Source of the DNA: Chloroflexota bacterium | GTDB lineage: Bacteria > Chloroflexota > UBA5177 > JANWHV01 | Direction: 5' to 3' | Length of the DNA: 12,542 nt | Assembly: GCA_025450375.1 (NCBI GenBank) | Contig: JANWHO010000026.1 | Coordinates: 1-12,542, forward strand | Part shown: one piece after another, positions 1-6,744 of the stretch | Position numbering within the stretch: position 1 is the first letter of the stretch | Layout: each line of letters starts with the position of its first letter | Translations under genes and position numbers: made by a program | The notes under the pieces: model-generated | Told to the model about the DNA's origin: nothing | The model's database searches: none | What the model saw: only the letters and a program-made list of their open reading frames with translations

Positions 1-717
1 CCCTTTCTTCGTCGATCCCATATGACGCGGATCCGCGCCCTGGACGCGAAGTCACGCCTCCTGACTGCCCTCTCGGGATTGCTCCTGGCCCTCCACTTTG
101 CCTTCTGGACCGCCTCGCTTTCCTATACCAGCGTGGCAAGCTCGGTGCTGTTTGTCAGCATCCATCCGGCCCTGGTGGCCGCGGCCGGCGCGATCCTATT
201 GGGGGAACGCCCCAGCCGCCGCGCCGTAGCGGGGATCGCCCTGACCTTGATTGGCAGCGCCGTGATCGCGGGCGGGGACTTTCGTCTTGGTGGCCATGCC
301 CTCCTGGGAGACGGATTGGCCACCCTGGGAGCGGTGGTGTTCGCCGGCTACCTGGTGATCGGGCGGGGAGCCCGGCAGCGCCTGGACAACGTTGCCTATA
401 GCGTCCCCGTCTACGCCCTGTGCGCCGCTATCCTGGCCGGGCTGGCGATGGCCTTCGGCCAATCCCTGGAGGCCGTCGGACCGCGCGATCTGCTGGATTT
501 CCTGGCCCTGGCGGTGGTCTGCACCCTGGGCGGCCACCTGCTGTACAACTGGACCCTGCGCTACCTGCCGGCGGCGGCGGTATCGATCAGCTTCCTGGGG
601 GAACCAGTGGGCGCATCCCTCCTGGCCTGGCTGCTCCTGAGCGAGCCACCGCCGGCCACCAGCGCGGGCGGCGGGGCCATCGTCCTCGCGGGGATCTGGC
701 TCACGATCCGATCGTAA
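1..717 (+). CDS. EamA/DMT-family membrane permease, 5' end outside the window
   Basis: The frame is open from base 1 to the TAA at 715-717, so the gene almost certainly begins upstream; an internal ATG at 22 has no ribosome binding site. The visible 238 residues are strongly hydrophobic, with about eight membrane segments separated by short loops. The first EamA repeat ends with the family-like pattern YTSVASSVLF ... HPALVAAAGAILLGERPSRRAVAGIALTLIG, broken here across the third to fifth helices. A second repeat ends in SISFLGEPVGASLLAWLLLSEPP. Family members are about 280-300 residues with ten helices, so about 50-60 N-terminal residues are missing. EamA proteins act in the inner membrane as metabolite or amino-acid exporters; the substrate cannot be told from sequence. 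The 3' end overlaps the convergent hydrolase gene by 17 bases, with no room for a separate terminator. Confidence 0.85.
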   Translation, partial: PFLRRSHMTRIRALDAKSRLLTALSGLLLALHFAFWTASLSYTSVASSVLFVSIHPALVAAAGAILLGERPSRRAVAGIALTLIGSAVIAGGDFRLGGHALLGDGLATLGAVVFAGYLVIGRGARQRLDNVAYSVPVYALCAAILAGLAMAFGQSLEAVGPRDLLDFLALAVVCTLGGHLLYNWTLRYLPAAAVSISFLGEPVGASLLAWLLLSEPPPATSAGGGAIVLAGIWLTIRS

Positions 718-1459
718 CCCGCAGATCCTCCTGGGCAATATCCAGGGGGCCGGCATAGGTCGCCCTGGCCTGCGCCAGAGTAGCTTCCTCCCCCAGCAGA
801 CGCCAGCGATGGGTAAGCAAGAGGCGATGGGCGCCCGCATCGGTGGCGTAGGCGCCGGCCTGGGCCGGGGTGAGATGGAAAGGATAGGTCGAGTGCTCTT
901 CGTTGGAGCACTCACAGAGAAATAGGTCGCTATCCCGAGCCACATCGAGCAAGCCCGCGCACGGCCCGCTATCCGCGGAATAGGCGAACTCGCCGCCCCC
1001 GCTCACCCGCATGGCGTAGGTGTGTGGGATATGCACGACCGGCACGAAACGAAGCGACAGGGGGCCGATGGTTAGCGGCAGCACTGGATCATATTCGCTC
1101 AGATCGAACATAGTACTGAAGAACGCCTCGGAGGGATCTTGCATGGCGCTCACCCCAAGCAAGCGCTGGTGTCCGGTGGGAGGCAAATACAGCTGGGGGC
1201 GCGGAACCTCGGGCCGCAAGTCACGAAGGAAGTCAAGGTAATAGCGATATTGCATAAGATCCAGGGTGTGATCGGCGTGCATGTGGGAAATGATCACCGC
1301 GCGCACCGCTTCTGGCCGCGCATACCGTTGCAACCGAGCGAACGTGCCTGGCCCGCAATCCAGCATGATCGCCGTGTCATCCTGTTCCAGCAGATAGCCC
1401 GAGCACGCGCCATCGGCGTTTTGGCAAGCCGGGCTGGCCCCCAATACGGTCAAGCGCAT
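701..1459 (-). CDS. RNase Z-like metallo-beta-lactamase-fold hydrolase
   Basis: A protein of 252 residues with the metallo-beta-lactamase fold. The N-terminus MRLTVLGASPA is the usual first strand, LDCGPGT is at 33-39, and the metal motif HMHADH gives H59, H61, D63 and H64. Further likely ligands lie in VVHIPHT, YSADSGPC and LTHRW. The arrangement without a long insertion resembles the RNase Z/arylsulfatase-like branch (Lactamase_B_2) rather than glyoxalase II. Substrate is unknown; tRNA 3' processing is possible but not shown. The ATG at 1459 was chosen over the GTG at 1465 because AGAGGAG ends 8 bases before the ATG but only 2 before the GTG. The GTG overlaps the lgt stop as GTGA, so the two genes are translationally close in either case. 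The stop overlaps the permease gene on the other strand by 17 bases. Confidence 0.88.
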   Translation of the reverse strand: MRLTVLGASPACQNADGACSGYLLEQDDTAIMLDCGPGTFARLQRYARPEAVRAVIISHMHADHTLDLMQYRYYLDFLRDLRPEVPRPQLYLPPTGHQRLLGVSAMQDPSEAFFSTMFDLSEYDPVLPLTIGPLSLRFVPVVHIPHTYAMRVSGGGEFAYSADSGPCAGLLDVARDSDLFLCECSNEEHSTYPFHLTPAQAGAYATDAGAHRLLLTHRWRLLGEEATLAQARATYAGPLDIAQEDLRVTIGS

Positions 1460-1461
1460 GG

Positions 1462-2490
1462 TCACTTCTCCTCTACCAGCACGTCCGGCTTGGCAAGCAC
1501 GGCGGTGTCGGAGGAATGGGCGGCCTCCTCATGCCCGTTCACGCCATGCCCATTGCCGGCCGCGGTGAGCGCCGGCAACTCGCTGGTCTGGCGCGCATGG
1601 GCCGCCCTGGTGGCAGCGATTAAATAGGCTTCACTGGGCCGCAGGTATGCCTCACCAGGGGCAATGGCGTTCTGGAACACCGGAGCGGCCGCGGTAGGAG
1701 CGGCCACGGGAATCTGGTCGCCGCGCAGAAGTTGGAAGGCATAGGTCAACCCACCGATCACAATCAGGACCACGCTGGCCACTTGCGCCACTCGCATATT
1801 CATGACCCACAGGCTATCGACGCGGAGCCCTTCCAGCGGGAAGCGGGCCACCGAATAGAGAACCAGGTAGGCAAGAAAGATACTTCCCACCGGGAGATAC
1901 CGAGAGCGCCGAAGCTGCAACATGGTGAGCCCCACCAGCACGCCGAACACGAGCAGATCCCACACCGCCTCGTAACCGGCCGTATTGGTGAAGGTGCTGT
2001 AGGCGGCATATTGGGGCGGTCGATTAGCTGCTGGGATGGTGACCGCCCATAATCCGTGTGATGGAGTGCCGAATGCCTGATGGTTCATCAAATCGCCGAC
2101 GCGCCCGATCGCCTGGCTGAGAATCAGCCCAGGAGCACAGATGTCGGCCCAGGTCCAGAAGCCGATTTCTCGGTTCCAGGTGTAGATGGCCGCCGCCATC
2201 ACCCCTCCGAGCAAGGCGCCATGCCAGGCCAATCCGCCCTGCCAGACCGCGAAAACCCGCCCGGGGTCGGGTGCATAAAAGTCGCGGCGGAGGACGAAGT
2301 ACCAGACACGGGCGCCAATGATCCCGGCCAACAATCCCAGGAGGAGAATGCCGCCCAGCGGCTCCAAGGGCTCCTCCCGCAAGCGGGCCATGAACGCGGA
2401 CACGACCAGCCCGATCACCAGGGCGGCGGCAATCACAAGCCCGTACCAGTGAATGCCGAGAGGGCCAAACTTCAGTAATGCGATTTTCAA
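1462..2490 (-). CDS. lgt: Prolipoprotein diacylglyceryl transferase (Lgt), TTG start
   Basis: Lgt moves diacylglyceryl from phosphatidylglycerol to the lipobox cysteine of preprolipoproteins in the cytoplasmic membrane, the first step of lipoprotein maturation. The 342-residue product starts with the family pattern FGPLGIHWYGL (Y16), has WHGALLGG with H90, the signature GRVGDLMNHQAFG at 129-141 and ARFPLEGLR with R216 and E220. Mapped on E. coli Lgt these match Y26, H103, R143, G154, R239 and E243. Two signature positions differ: D133 sits where N146 is, and Q138 where E151 is. Seven or so membrane segments are visible. About 75 residues after the last helix (from roughly 265) form a soluble Ala/Pro/His-rich tail. 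The TTG start is forced: the codon before it is an in-frame TGA, and GGAG lies 8 bases upstream. The gene is followed directly by the RNase Z-like hydrolase. Confidence 0.92.
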   Translation of the reverse strand: MKIALLKFGPLGIHWYGLVIAAALVIGLVVSAFMARLREEPLEPLGGILLLGLLAGIIGARVWYFVLRRDFYAPDPGRVFAVWQGGLAWHGALLGGVMAAAIYTWNREIGFWTWADICAPGLILSQAIGRVGDLMNHQAFGTPSHGLWAVTIPAANRPPQYAAYSTFTNTAGYEAVWDLLVFGVLVGLTMLQLRRSRYLPVGSIFLAYLVLYSVARFPLEGLRVDSLWVMNMRVAQVASVVLIVIGGLTYAFQLLRGDQIPVAAPTAAAPVFQNAIAPGEAYLRPSEAYLIAATRAAHARQTSELPALTAAGNGHGVNGHEEAAHSSDTAVLAKPDVLVEEK

Positions 2491-2497
2491 TCAGGAT

Positions 2498-2512
2498 ACT
2501 CCGCCGAGGAGT
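2498..2512 (-). promoter_or_regulatory. Small hairpin covering the lgt ribosome binding site
   Basis: On the minus strand ACTCC-TCGGC-GGAGT forms a 5-bp stem with a 5-base loop. The 3' arm contains the only Shine-Dalgarno-like sequence (GGAG, 2499-2502) in front of the TTG start of lgt. Folding would hide the ribosome binding site. The stem is short, so a regulatory role is an inference. Confidence 0.35.
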
Positions 2513-2584
2513 TGAACGGCCGCGGCCCACTCAGCCAACCTAGCGCCCTGTCCGGCGGCAATGAATATCGACGCTGGTGTTGGC

Positions 2585-2593
2585 AGTATATCA
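2585..2593 (-). promoter_or_regulatory. Candidate extended -10 promoter for lgt
   Basis: The minus strand reads TGATATACT, that is TGn followed by TATACT (5 of 6 to TATAAT), in the 155-base gap between the upstream hydrolase stop and lgt. A start near 2578 would give a leader of about 88 bases. No well-spaced -35 is seen (TTGTCC lies 25 bases away). It would allow lgt and the downstream hydrolase to be transcribed apart from the upstream pair. Confidence 0.45.
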
Positions 2594-2645
2594 TACGGTT
2601 TCCTAGCTCCCCACGGGACAACCTCGCCGAGATGACGTTCTCCGC

Positions 2646-3593
2646 TCACCGGCTGGTCTCGGGCACCGGCAGATCGGGGTAGCGCCGGCGGAGATAGCGA
2701 TCGTATCCGGCTACGTTCATGGTGTACGCGCTGGTGGACTCGTACCGGGCGATCGTCTCCGCGTCCGCCTGGCGCGTTAGAAGCTCCTCGTCACCGGATC
2801 GTTGCAACATCGTGGCAATCGCCGATCGATCCTGGCCGGCGCGCATGGCCGCCAACACCAAGCTCTCCCATTGCCGCAGATGGGATCGCAATTCGGCCAG
2901 ATGCTCCGGCACGCCCTCATGGCGGCCAAAGTGAGTGAGATACAACGCCGGCGGATTGAAGGAGGCGATGAGGTCGAGGCTCCGGTCCCAGTCCTCCAGG
3001 TCGAGATCGGGCGGTGGGGTGAGGGGCCGGACGTAGGTGCAACCCTTCAGGCGCGAGCCCGCCGCGTCCCCCGCGTATATCGCCCCCGTCCCCAGGTCGC
3101 GGAACGCCGCGTGGTGCTTGGCATGGCCCGGAGTAAAGAGGACATCGAGCGTCCGCCCCGCCACTCGTAGCCGCTGCCGATCGGTCAAACGGATCAGCCG
3201 GTCGGAAGGCACGGGTAGGATTTCTCCCCACAGGCGACCCATCAGACTCCCATAGATGCGGGTGGCGCTGGACACCAGGCGGCTGGGATCGATCAGATGG
3301 GGCGCCCCAACCTCGTGGGCATAGAGCACCGCGTTGGGGAAGTGCTGGAGCAAGAGACCGGCGCCCCCGGCATGATCGAGATGGACGTGAGTCACCAGGA
3401 GATGGTGGATCTCCTCGACCTTTACCCCCACCTGAGCCAGCGCGTCAAGCAACACCGGCACGGTGCTGCCCGGACCGGTCTCGATCAGCGCCGCCTCACC
3501 CTCACCGCGGAGCACATACGACGCGATGACCCCAGGTTGACCGAGAAAGTGTAAGTCCAAGGTGACTGGTTCAAAATCCTCGACGGAGGCCAT
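2646..3593 (-). CDS. Glyoxalase II-like metallo-beta-lactamase-fold hydrolase
   Basis: A 315-residue protein with the metallo-beta-lactamase fold. The motif THVHLDHAGG gives H69, H71, D73 and H74; H156 in FTPGHAKHH, D175 in YAGDAAG and H220 in LTHFGRHEG complete a typical two-metal site. The motif style (HxHxDHxGG, TPGHxxxH, GD, THFG) is that of the glyoxalase II-like branch, cytoplasmic hydrolases of thioesters, lactones and similar substrates. After about residue 225 comes a helical C-terminal extension of some 90 residues, rich in charged residues, which may form part of the substrate site or a dimer contact. The substrate is not identifiable. Its ATG shares one base with the stop of the small membrane protein gene upstream (TAATG), so the two are likely made from one transcript. 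It is unrelated in branch to the other hydrolase at 701-1459. Confidence 0.9.
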   Translation of the reverse strand: MASVEDFEPVTLDLHFLGQPGVIASYVLRGEGEAALIETGPGSTVPVLLDALAQVGVKVEEIHHLLVTHVHLDHAGGAGLLLQHFPNAVLYAHEVGAPHLIDPSRLVSSATRIYGSLMGRLWGEILPVPSDRLIRLTDRQRLRVAGRTLDVLFTPGHAKHHAAFRDLGTGAIYAGDAAGSRLKGCTYVRPLTPPPDLDLEDWDRSLDLIASFNPPALYLTHFGRHEGVPEHLAELRSHLRQWESLVLAAMRAGQDRSAIATMLQRSGDEELLTRQADAETIARYESTSAYTMNVAGYDRYLRRRYPDLPVPETSR

Positions 3594-3841
3594 TAGCGGC
3601 GCTTGCCCCGGCCAAGCGAGATGTGGGCATGGCGCGCGGCCAGGTGATTCAGCTTCACCCCTATTGCCGCCAGCACCAGGGTGAGGACGAGACTGGCCCC
3701 GAAGAAGAGGGTCATCCCATCACTGACTACCGGGACGAGAGGACTGGCAAGAAGCCAAGCACTGGTAATCGCGCACAGCAAAATCATCAAGAGGTCTTCC
3801 CTGACGCGCTGGCGCGTGGGATCGGGCATCCGGCTACTCAT
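3593..3841 (-). CDS. Small two-helix membrane protein of unknown function
   Basis: An 82-residue product that I do not recognise. A basic N-terminal stretch (residues 1-16) is followed by two membrane segments, about 17-39 and 43-63, joined by a very short turn (SDG), and a basic C-terminal tail ending SLGRGKRR, which suggests both ends face the cytoplasm. The ATG at 3841 is preceded by AGGGAG about 12 bases upstream; a second in-frame ATG four codons later is possible. It is the first gene of a minus-strand group and overlaps the hydrolase start by one base (TAATG), so the arrangement supports it as a true coding gene despite its size. A role as a small partner of the following hydrolase is only a guess from position. 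Confidence 0.7.
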   Translation of the reverse strand: MSSRMPDPTRQRVREDLLMILLCAITSAWLLASPLVPVVSDGMTLFFGASLVLTLVLAAIGVKLNHLAARHAHISLGRGKRR

Positions 3842-3867
3842 GGTTGGTTCACTCTCCCTGCTTCGCT

Positions 3868-3876
3868 ATGCTACCA
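3868..3876 (-). promoter_or_regulatory. Candidate extended -10 promoter for the small membrane protein gene
   Basis: The minus strand reads TGGTAGCAT (TGn plus TAGCAT, 4 of 6 to TATAAT). A start near 3861 would leave a leader of only about 20 bases, just long enough for the AGGGAG site. The -35 region (CTTCGC at 17 bases) is poor. Confidence 0.3.
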
Positions 3877-3929
3877 AAAACGGGGAATCCGCGAAGCCCC
3901 GGATTGCCACGCAGTCTAGCGACCTGGCT

Positions 3930-3938
3930 TGGTACACT
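3930..3938 (+). promoter_or_regulatory. Candidate extended -10 promoter for the response regulator gene
   Basis: TGGTACACT (TGn plus TACACT, 4 of 6 to TATAAT) lies 36 bases before the preferred GTG start. Initiation near 3945 would leave a leader of about 29 bases holding the GAGGAAGGG ribosome binding site. TTGCCA at 3904-3909 is 23 bases away, too far to act as a normal -35. It also argues against the upstream in-frame TTG at 3929 as a start, since that codon would lie in the promoter. Confidence 0.4.
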
Positions 3939-3973
3939 ACCGCGTGAACCTACGAGGAAGGGCAGTAAACTCC

Positions 3974-4687
3974 GTGATCAACCCACCGGAAACGGCCGCG
4001 CGCACTATTTTGCTGGTGGAGGATGACCCCACGCTCCTGGAAGCGATCCGCTATAACCTCGGCAAGGAAGGCTACCTGGTGGTTACCGCCGCCGACGGGA
4101 TGCAGGCACTGGAGCAGGCCCGGCAGGCCAACCCCGACCTGGTGATCCTCGACATCATGCTCCCCCGGCTTGATGGCCTGGAAGTGTGCCGCACTCTACG
4201 CCGTGATTCCTCGGTCCCCATCCTCATGCTGACCGCCAAGAGTGGAGAGACCGATACCGTTCTGGGTCTGGAGATGGGGGCCGATGATTATCTGGCCAAG
4301 CCATTCCGCCTCCGCGAGCTGCTGGCCCGCGTGAAAGCGCAACTGCGGCGGGCGGAGATGCCCCATGCCGGCCCGAAGCCCGCGCTCGACCGAGTGCAAT
4401 TTGGGCGGATCAGTGTCGAACGTGATAGCCGCCGGGTTTTTCGGGAAGGCAAGGAGATCGGCCTTACCCTCAAGGAATACGATCTGCTCGAGTACCTCCG
4501 GGCTAACGCGGGCAAGGTGATCTCCCGCGAGGTTCTCCTGGATAAGGTCTGGGGCTATGGGTTCGCGGGCGATAGCCGGACCGTGGACGTGCATGTCCGT
4601 TGGCTGCGCGAAAAGATCGAGGATGATCCAGCCAACCCACGGCACATCAGGACCGTCCGCGGAGTCGGCTATCGTCTGGAGCCGTAG
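3974..4687 (+). CDS. Orphan OmpR/PhoB-family response regulator, GTG start
   Basis: A two-component response regulator of 237 residues. The receiver domain (about 11-126) has the acidic pair E16-D17, phospho-acceptor D60 in LVILDIMLP, T87 in MLTAK and K109 in LAKPF, so every conserved phosphorylation residue is present. The winged-helix DNA-binding domain (about 141-237) has LTLKEYDLLEYL, a recognition-helix region SRTVDVHVRWLREKIE and the closing RTVRGVGYRLEP. This is the PhoB/OmpR class of DNA-binding transcription regulators in the cytoplasm. The GTG at 3974 was chosen because GAGGAAGGG lies 11-12 bases upstream and the protein then begins just before the first strand; the in-frame TTG at 3929 has no ribosome binding site and overlaps a likely promoter. 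No sensor kinase is next to it: both neighbours are on the other strand. Its targets are unknown; the divergent gene pair is one possibility. Confidence 0.9.
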   Translation: MINPPETAARTILLVEDDPTLLEAIRYNLGKEGYLVVTAADGMQALEQARQANPDLVILDIMLPRLDGLEVCRTLRRDSSVPILMLTAKSGETDTVLGLEMGADDYLAKPFRLRELLARVKAQLRRAEMPHAGPKPALDRVQFGRISVERDSRRVFREGKEIGLTLKEYDLLEYLRANAGKVISREVLLDKVWGYGFAGDSRTVDVHVRWLREKIEDDPANPRHIRTVRGVGYRLEP

Positions 4688-4712
4688 CCTTCGCCATCTC
4701 CCGGTTGGTGCG

Positions 4713-5441
4713 TCACATCCCCACCACCATGGAGCCCCGCTCCCGAGTCACTGGTTGGTCCAGGTCGAGGACGACGTGGCCATCGCCGTTGATCACCTGC
4801 GTTTGCCCAATCCACCACAACCGCGGAACCCGCCCATACTCAATGTGGTTGTGTCCATGAAGCCAGAACCGAGGTTTCCATTGAGCGATCGCGTGATTGT
4901 AGGCCGGCACTCCCCGGTGACAGGGATCGATGGCCTCCGGGCAGATCTCGGGATGGTCCGGCAACTCGGGATGAATGCAGGGCAGTCCCAGCCCGGCCGG
5001 CCTGGGACAGAAACGCGGGGTAAGGGGGCAGCGCAAGGGAGCGGCGTGGGACACCATCAGATCCAACCCACCGGCCCGCCATACCGCGAGGCCCATCCGG
5101 CGTACCCGGCGACGGATACTCCCCTCGCTGAACTGAAGGTCGTCATCCTCGCTGGTATAGCGATAGCAGCCGGCCAGTCCCGCGATCCGGAGGCCGCCGA
5201 TCCGCACCAGCTTGCCATCAATATTGTCACAGCCGTCAGGCGGACGGGTGCGGTAGCGCCCGTCATGGTTTCCCGCCACGTAGAGGAGCGGCACCCGGAG
5301 CACGGTCACCAGATAGGACAGGTAATCCGCGCGTAGGTCGCCACAGGATATCGCCAGATCCACCTGCCCCACCCAGCGGTCTGGATCGAAATAGTCATAG
5401 AGTTGCTTCTCCTCATGATCGGATACGACCAGAATTTTCAC
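4713..5441 (-). CDS. Calcineurin-like metallophosphoesterase, GTG start
   Basis: A 242-residue phosphoesterase of the calcineurin-like fold. Metal and catalytic motifs are visible in order: SDHE with D8, GD at 34-35, GNHD at 57-60, SH at 131-132 and HGHNH at 195-199. In the first motif the usual DxH reads D8-H9-E10, so the second metal ligand is either E10 or is replaced. Eight cysteines are spread along the chain, several in a Pro-rich insertion at about 138-175 whose role is unclear. The substrate is unknown; relatives cleave phosphomono- or diesters. The frame stays open to 5702, but that stretch lies inside the upstream gene and is low-complexity. The GTG at 5441 begins exactly with the first strand (VKILVVSD) and overlaps the upstream stop as GTGA, so it is the likely start. 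The 3' end faces the response regulator gene 25 bases away. Confidence 0.88.
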   Translation of the reverse strand: MKILVVSDHEEKQLYDYFDPDRWVGQVDLAISCGDLRADYLSYLVTVLRVPLLYVAGNHDGRYRTRPPDGCDNIDGKLVRIGGLRIAGLAGCYRYTSEDDDLQFSEGSIRRRVRRMGLAVWRAGGLDLMVSHAAPLRCPLTPRFCPRPAGLGLPCIHPELPDHPEICPEAIDPCHRGVPAYNHAIAQWKPRFWLHGHNHIEYGRVPRLWWIGQTQVINGDGHVVLDLDQPVTRERGSMVVGM

Positions 5442-6247
5442 AGGGGTGGCCCACCCGTCACCCTCCAGACAGCCCGGCGCGCGTGTCGGTGGAGAGGACG
5501 TAGGACACGAGTGGTCAGAGGACGTGGATGTTGTTTCTGGAGGTCGGCCACCGCCTCCTGCAGGGTCACGGGGGCATTGGTCACGTCCTGGAGGTAGGCC
5601 CGATGATCCTCCACCGCCAGATACAGGTCGGTGACCGTCCGGCCAGGGAAAGCTTCCGCCGTGGCGCCAAGGTCGAGCGGCTCGGCGATCGGGACGAAGC
5701 ATTCACGATACCAGCGCTGCGCGGCCTCACGAGTGGTGACATCAGGGTGTTGGCGGCGCAGGTTGTCACGATAGGCAAGGATCTCGGCCAGGAAACGATC
5801 ATAGTAGTCCGCCCGCGAACAGGCCAGGCGAGTCAGACCCGTCCGGCGCTCGAATCGCATGCGCGCGTTCGCCAGTCGATCCGCCTCGCTCCGTTCGGGC
5901 ACGATACATTCAAGAACCTCGGCATCCAGATAACGAACGCCGCTGGCGATAGCCGCCGCCACCCGATGGTGACCATCGATCACGTAATAATCACGTCCCA
6001 GAGCGTAGACCTGAATCGGGGGTAGTTCAACTCCCTGCTGCATGGCTCTGCGCACCGAACGAAATCGGGCGGAGCGCTCTTTTTCGCGCTTGGGGAGGAA
6101 CGTGGGAGTCAACTGATTCGCTTTGTCCACGCTGCCGGTAATGCGCGCCACGGCGATCTCGGCGGCTCGGGCGGGGAGGGTATTGAGAGCGCCGCGCGCC
6201 GCGTCGGTATAAAAGGGGAAACGCTTGATCGCGGTACGGCGGGCCAC
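5438..6247 (-). CDS. ParB/Srx-fold protein with DGHHR motif
   Basis: A 269-residue protein whose first part has the layout of ParB N-terminal-like (sulfiredoxin-fold) proteins: RITGSVDK at 35-42, a basic stretch with PKREKERSARF, then ELPPIQVYALGRDYYVIDGHHRVAAA at 74-99 (here split: ELPPIQVYALG, then YYVIDGHHRVAAA). DGHHR (91-95) stands where segregation ParB proteins carry the nucleotide-binding GERR box. After about residue 115 follows a helical, Arg-rich C-terminal half with no helix-turn-helix or ParB dimer domain that I can recognise. ParB-fold proteins of this kind include nucleotide-dependent enzymes such as free serine kinases, and a group found in Actinobacteria with a similar GSV ... 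DGHHR order whose role is not known to me. It is therefore unlikely to be a chromosome segregation ParB, and no parA is present. The start is GTG at 6247 with only a weak ribosome binding site. It overlaps the phosphoesterase start by four bases. Confidence 0.75.
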   Translation of the reverse strand: MARRTAIKRFPFYTDAARGALNTLPARAAEIAVARITGSVDKANQLTPTFLPKREKERSARFRSVRRAMQQGVELPPIQVYALGRDYYVIDGHHRVAAAIASGVRYLDAEVLECIVPERSEADRLANARMRFERRTGLTRLACSRADYYDRFLAEILAYRDNLRRQHPDVTTREAAQRWYRECFVPIAEPLDLGATAEAFPGRTVTDLYLAVEDHRAYLQDVTNAPVTLQEAVADLQKQHPRPLTTRVLRPLHRHARRAVWRVTGGPPL

Positions 6248-6295
6248 TGGGGTTGCCTGCTCAGGCCGAACGCTTGCGGCTACGCGGCACGGCGC

Positions 6296-6742
6296 CTACC
6301 ACTGGTGCCGCATGAGCAAGGCTTTCAGGGCGGCCTCCTCCGGGGTCGTCCCCTCGGCCAGTGGCTGCATTCCCGTGACCGTCATCCCTAGCATCTGCCC
6401 GGTGTACCAATAGGTTGAATCCTTGAAGTTGGAGGAAAAAAAGCCGGTGGCGCCAAAATGCTTCAGGATGCGGACGCGGAGTTGATCGAGGGTCGGCAAC
6501 CACACACAGTTAGCGCGGGCCACGGGATCCGGACCGGCCGCCAGATACACGTGCCTCTCCTCGGCGTCGTAGCGAAGGACCAGCATTGGCTCCGTACTTG
6601 GCGGCAAGGCCACCCAGTCACCAAGCCGCGGCGTCCATGCCTGACCATCGGGAAAGGTAGCATAGAAGCCGCACAGGCTTTGATACGCCGGATCGCGCAG
6701 ACCAGGACCGGGCGGCGCGGAGCGCTCGTCCTCTTCAGCCAT
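6296..6742 (-). CDS. Conserved-looking hypothetical protein, 148 residues
   Basis: I do not recognise this family. The product appears soluble, without signal peptide or membrane segment. An acidic, Pro/Gly-rich N-terminus (1-18) leads into an alternating strand/helix region: PRLGDWVALP, EPMLVLRYDAEERHVYLA, a likely helix LPTLDQLRVRILKHFG, an aromatic stretch with YWYTGQMLGMTVTG and a final helix TPEEAALKALLMRH. The aromatic and Trp content and the ordered strand pattern look like a compact alpha/beta domain. The start ATG at 6742 is two bases after the stop of the membrane protease gene; GGTGG lies 7 bases before it. An in-frame start at 6826 would reach back into the protease gene and is less likely. 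The following ParB-fold gene begins 48 bases after its stop. It is probably co-expressed with these neighbours. Confidence 0.7.
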   Translation of the reverse strand: MAEEDERSAPPGPGLRDPAYQSLCGFYATFPDGQAWTPRLGDWVALPPSTEPMLVLRYDAEERHVYLAAGPDPVARANCVWLPTLDQLRVRILKHFGATGFFSSNFKDSTYWYTGQMLGMTVTGMQPLAEGTTPEEAALKALLMRHQW

Positions 6743-6744
6743 CC

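Noticed and set aside
196..945. 249-residue open frame on the minus strand over the permease and hydrolase ends
   Set aside because: Arg/Pro/Gln-rich product with no domain, covering two well-supported genes in other frames.
2518..2527. GGCCGCGGCC palindrome before lgt
   Set aside because: A ten-base GC-only palindrome is expected by chance in such GC-rich DNA and has no further symmetry around it.
5442..5702. In-frame N-terminal extension of the phosphoesterase
   Set aside because: It lies inside the ParB-fold gene, is low-complexity and precedes the first strand of the fold; the GTGA overlap gives a better start.
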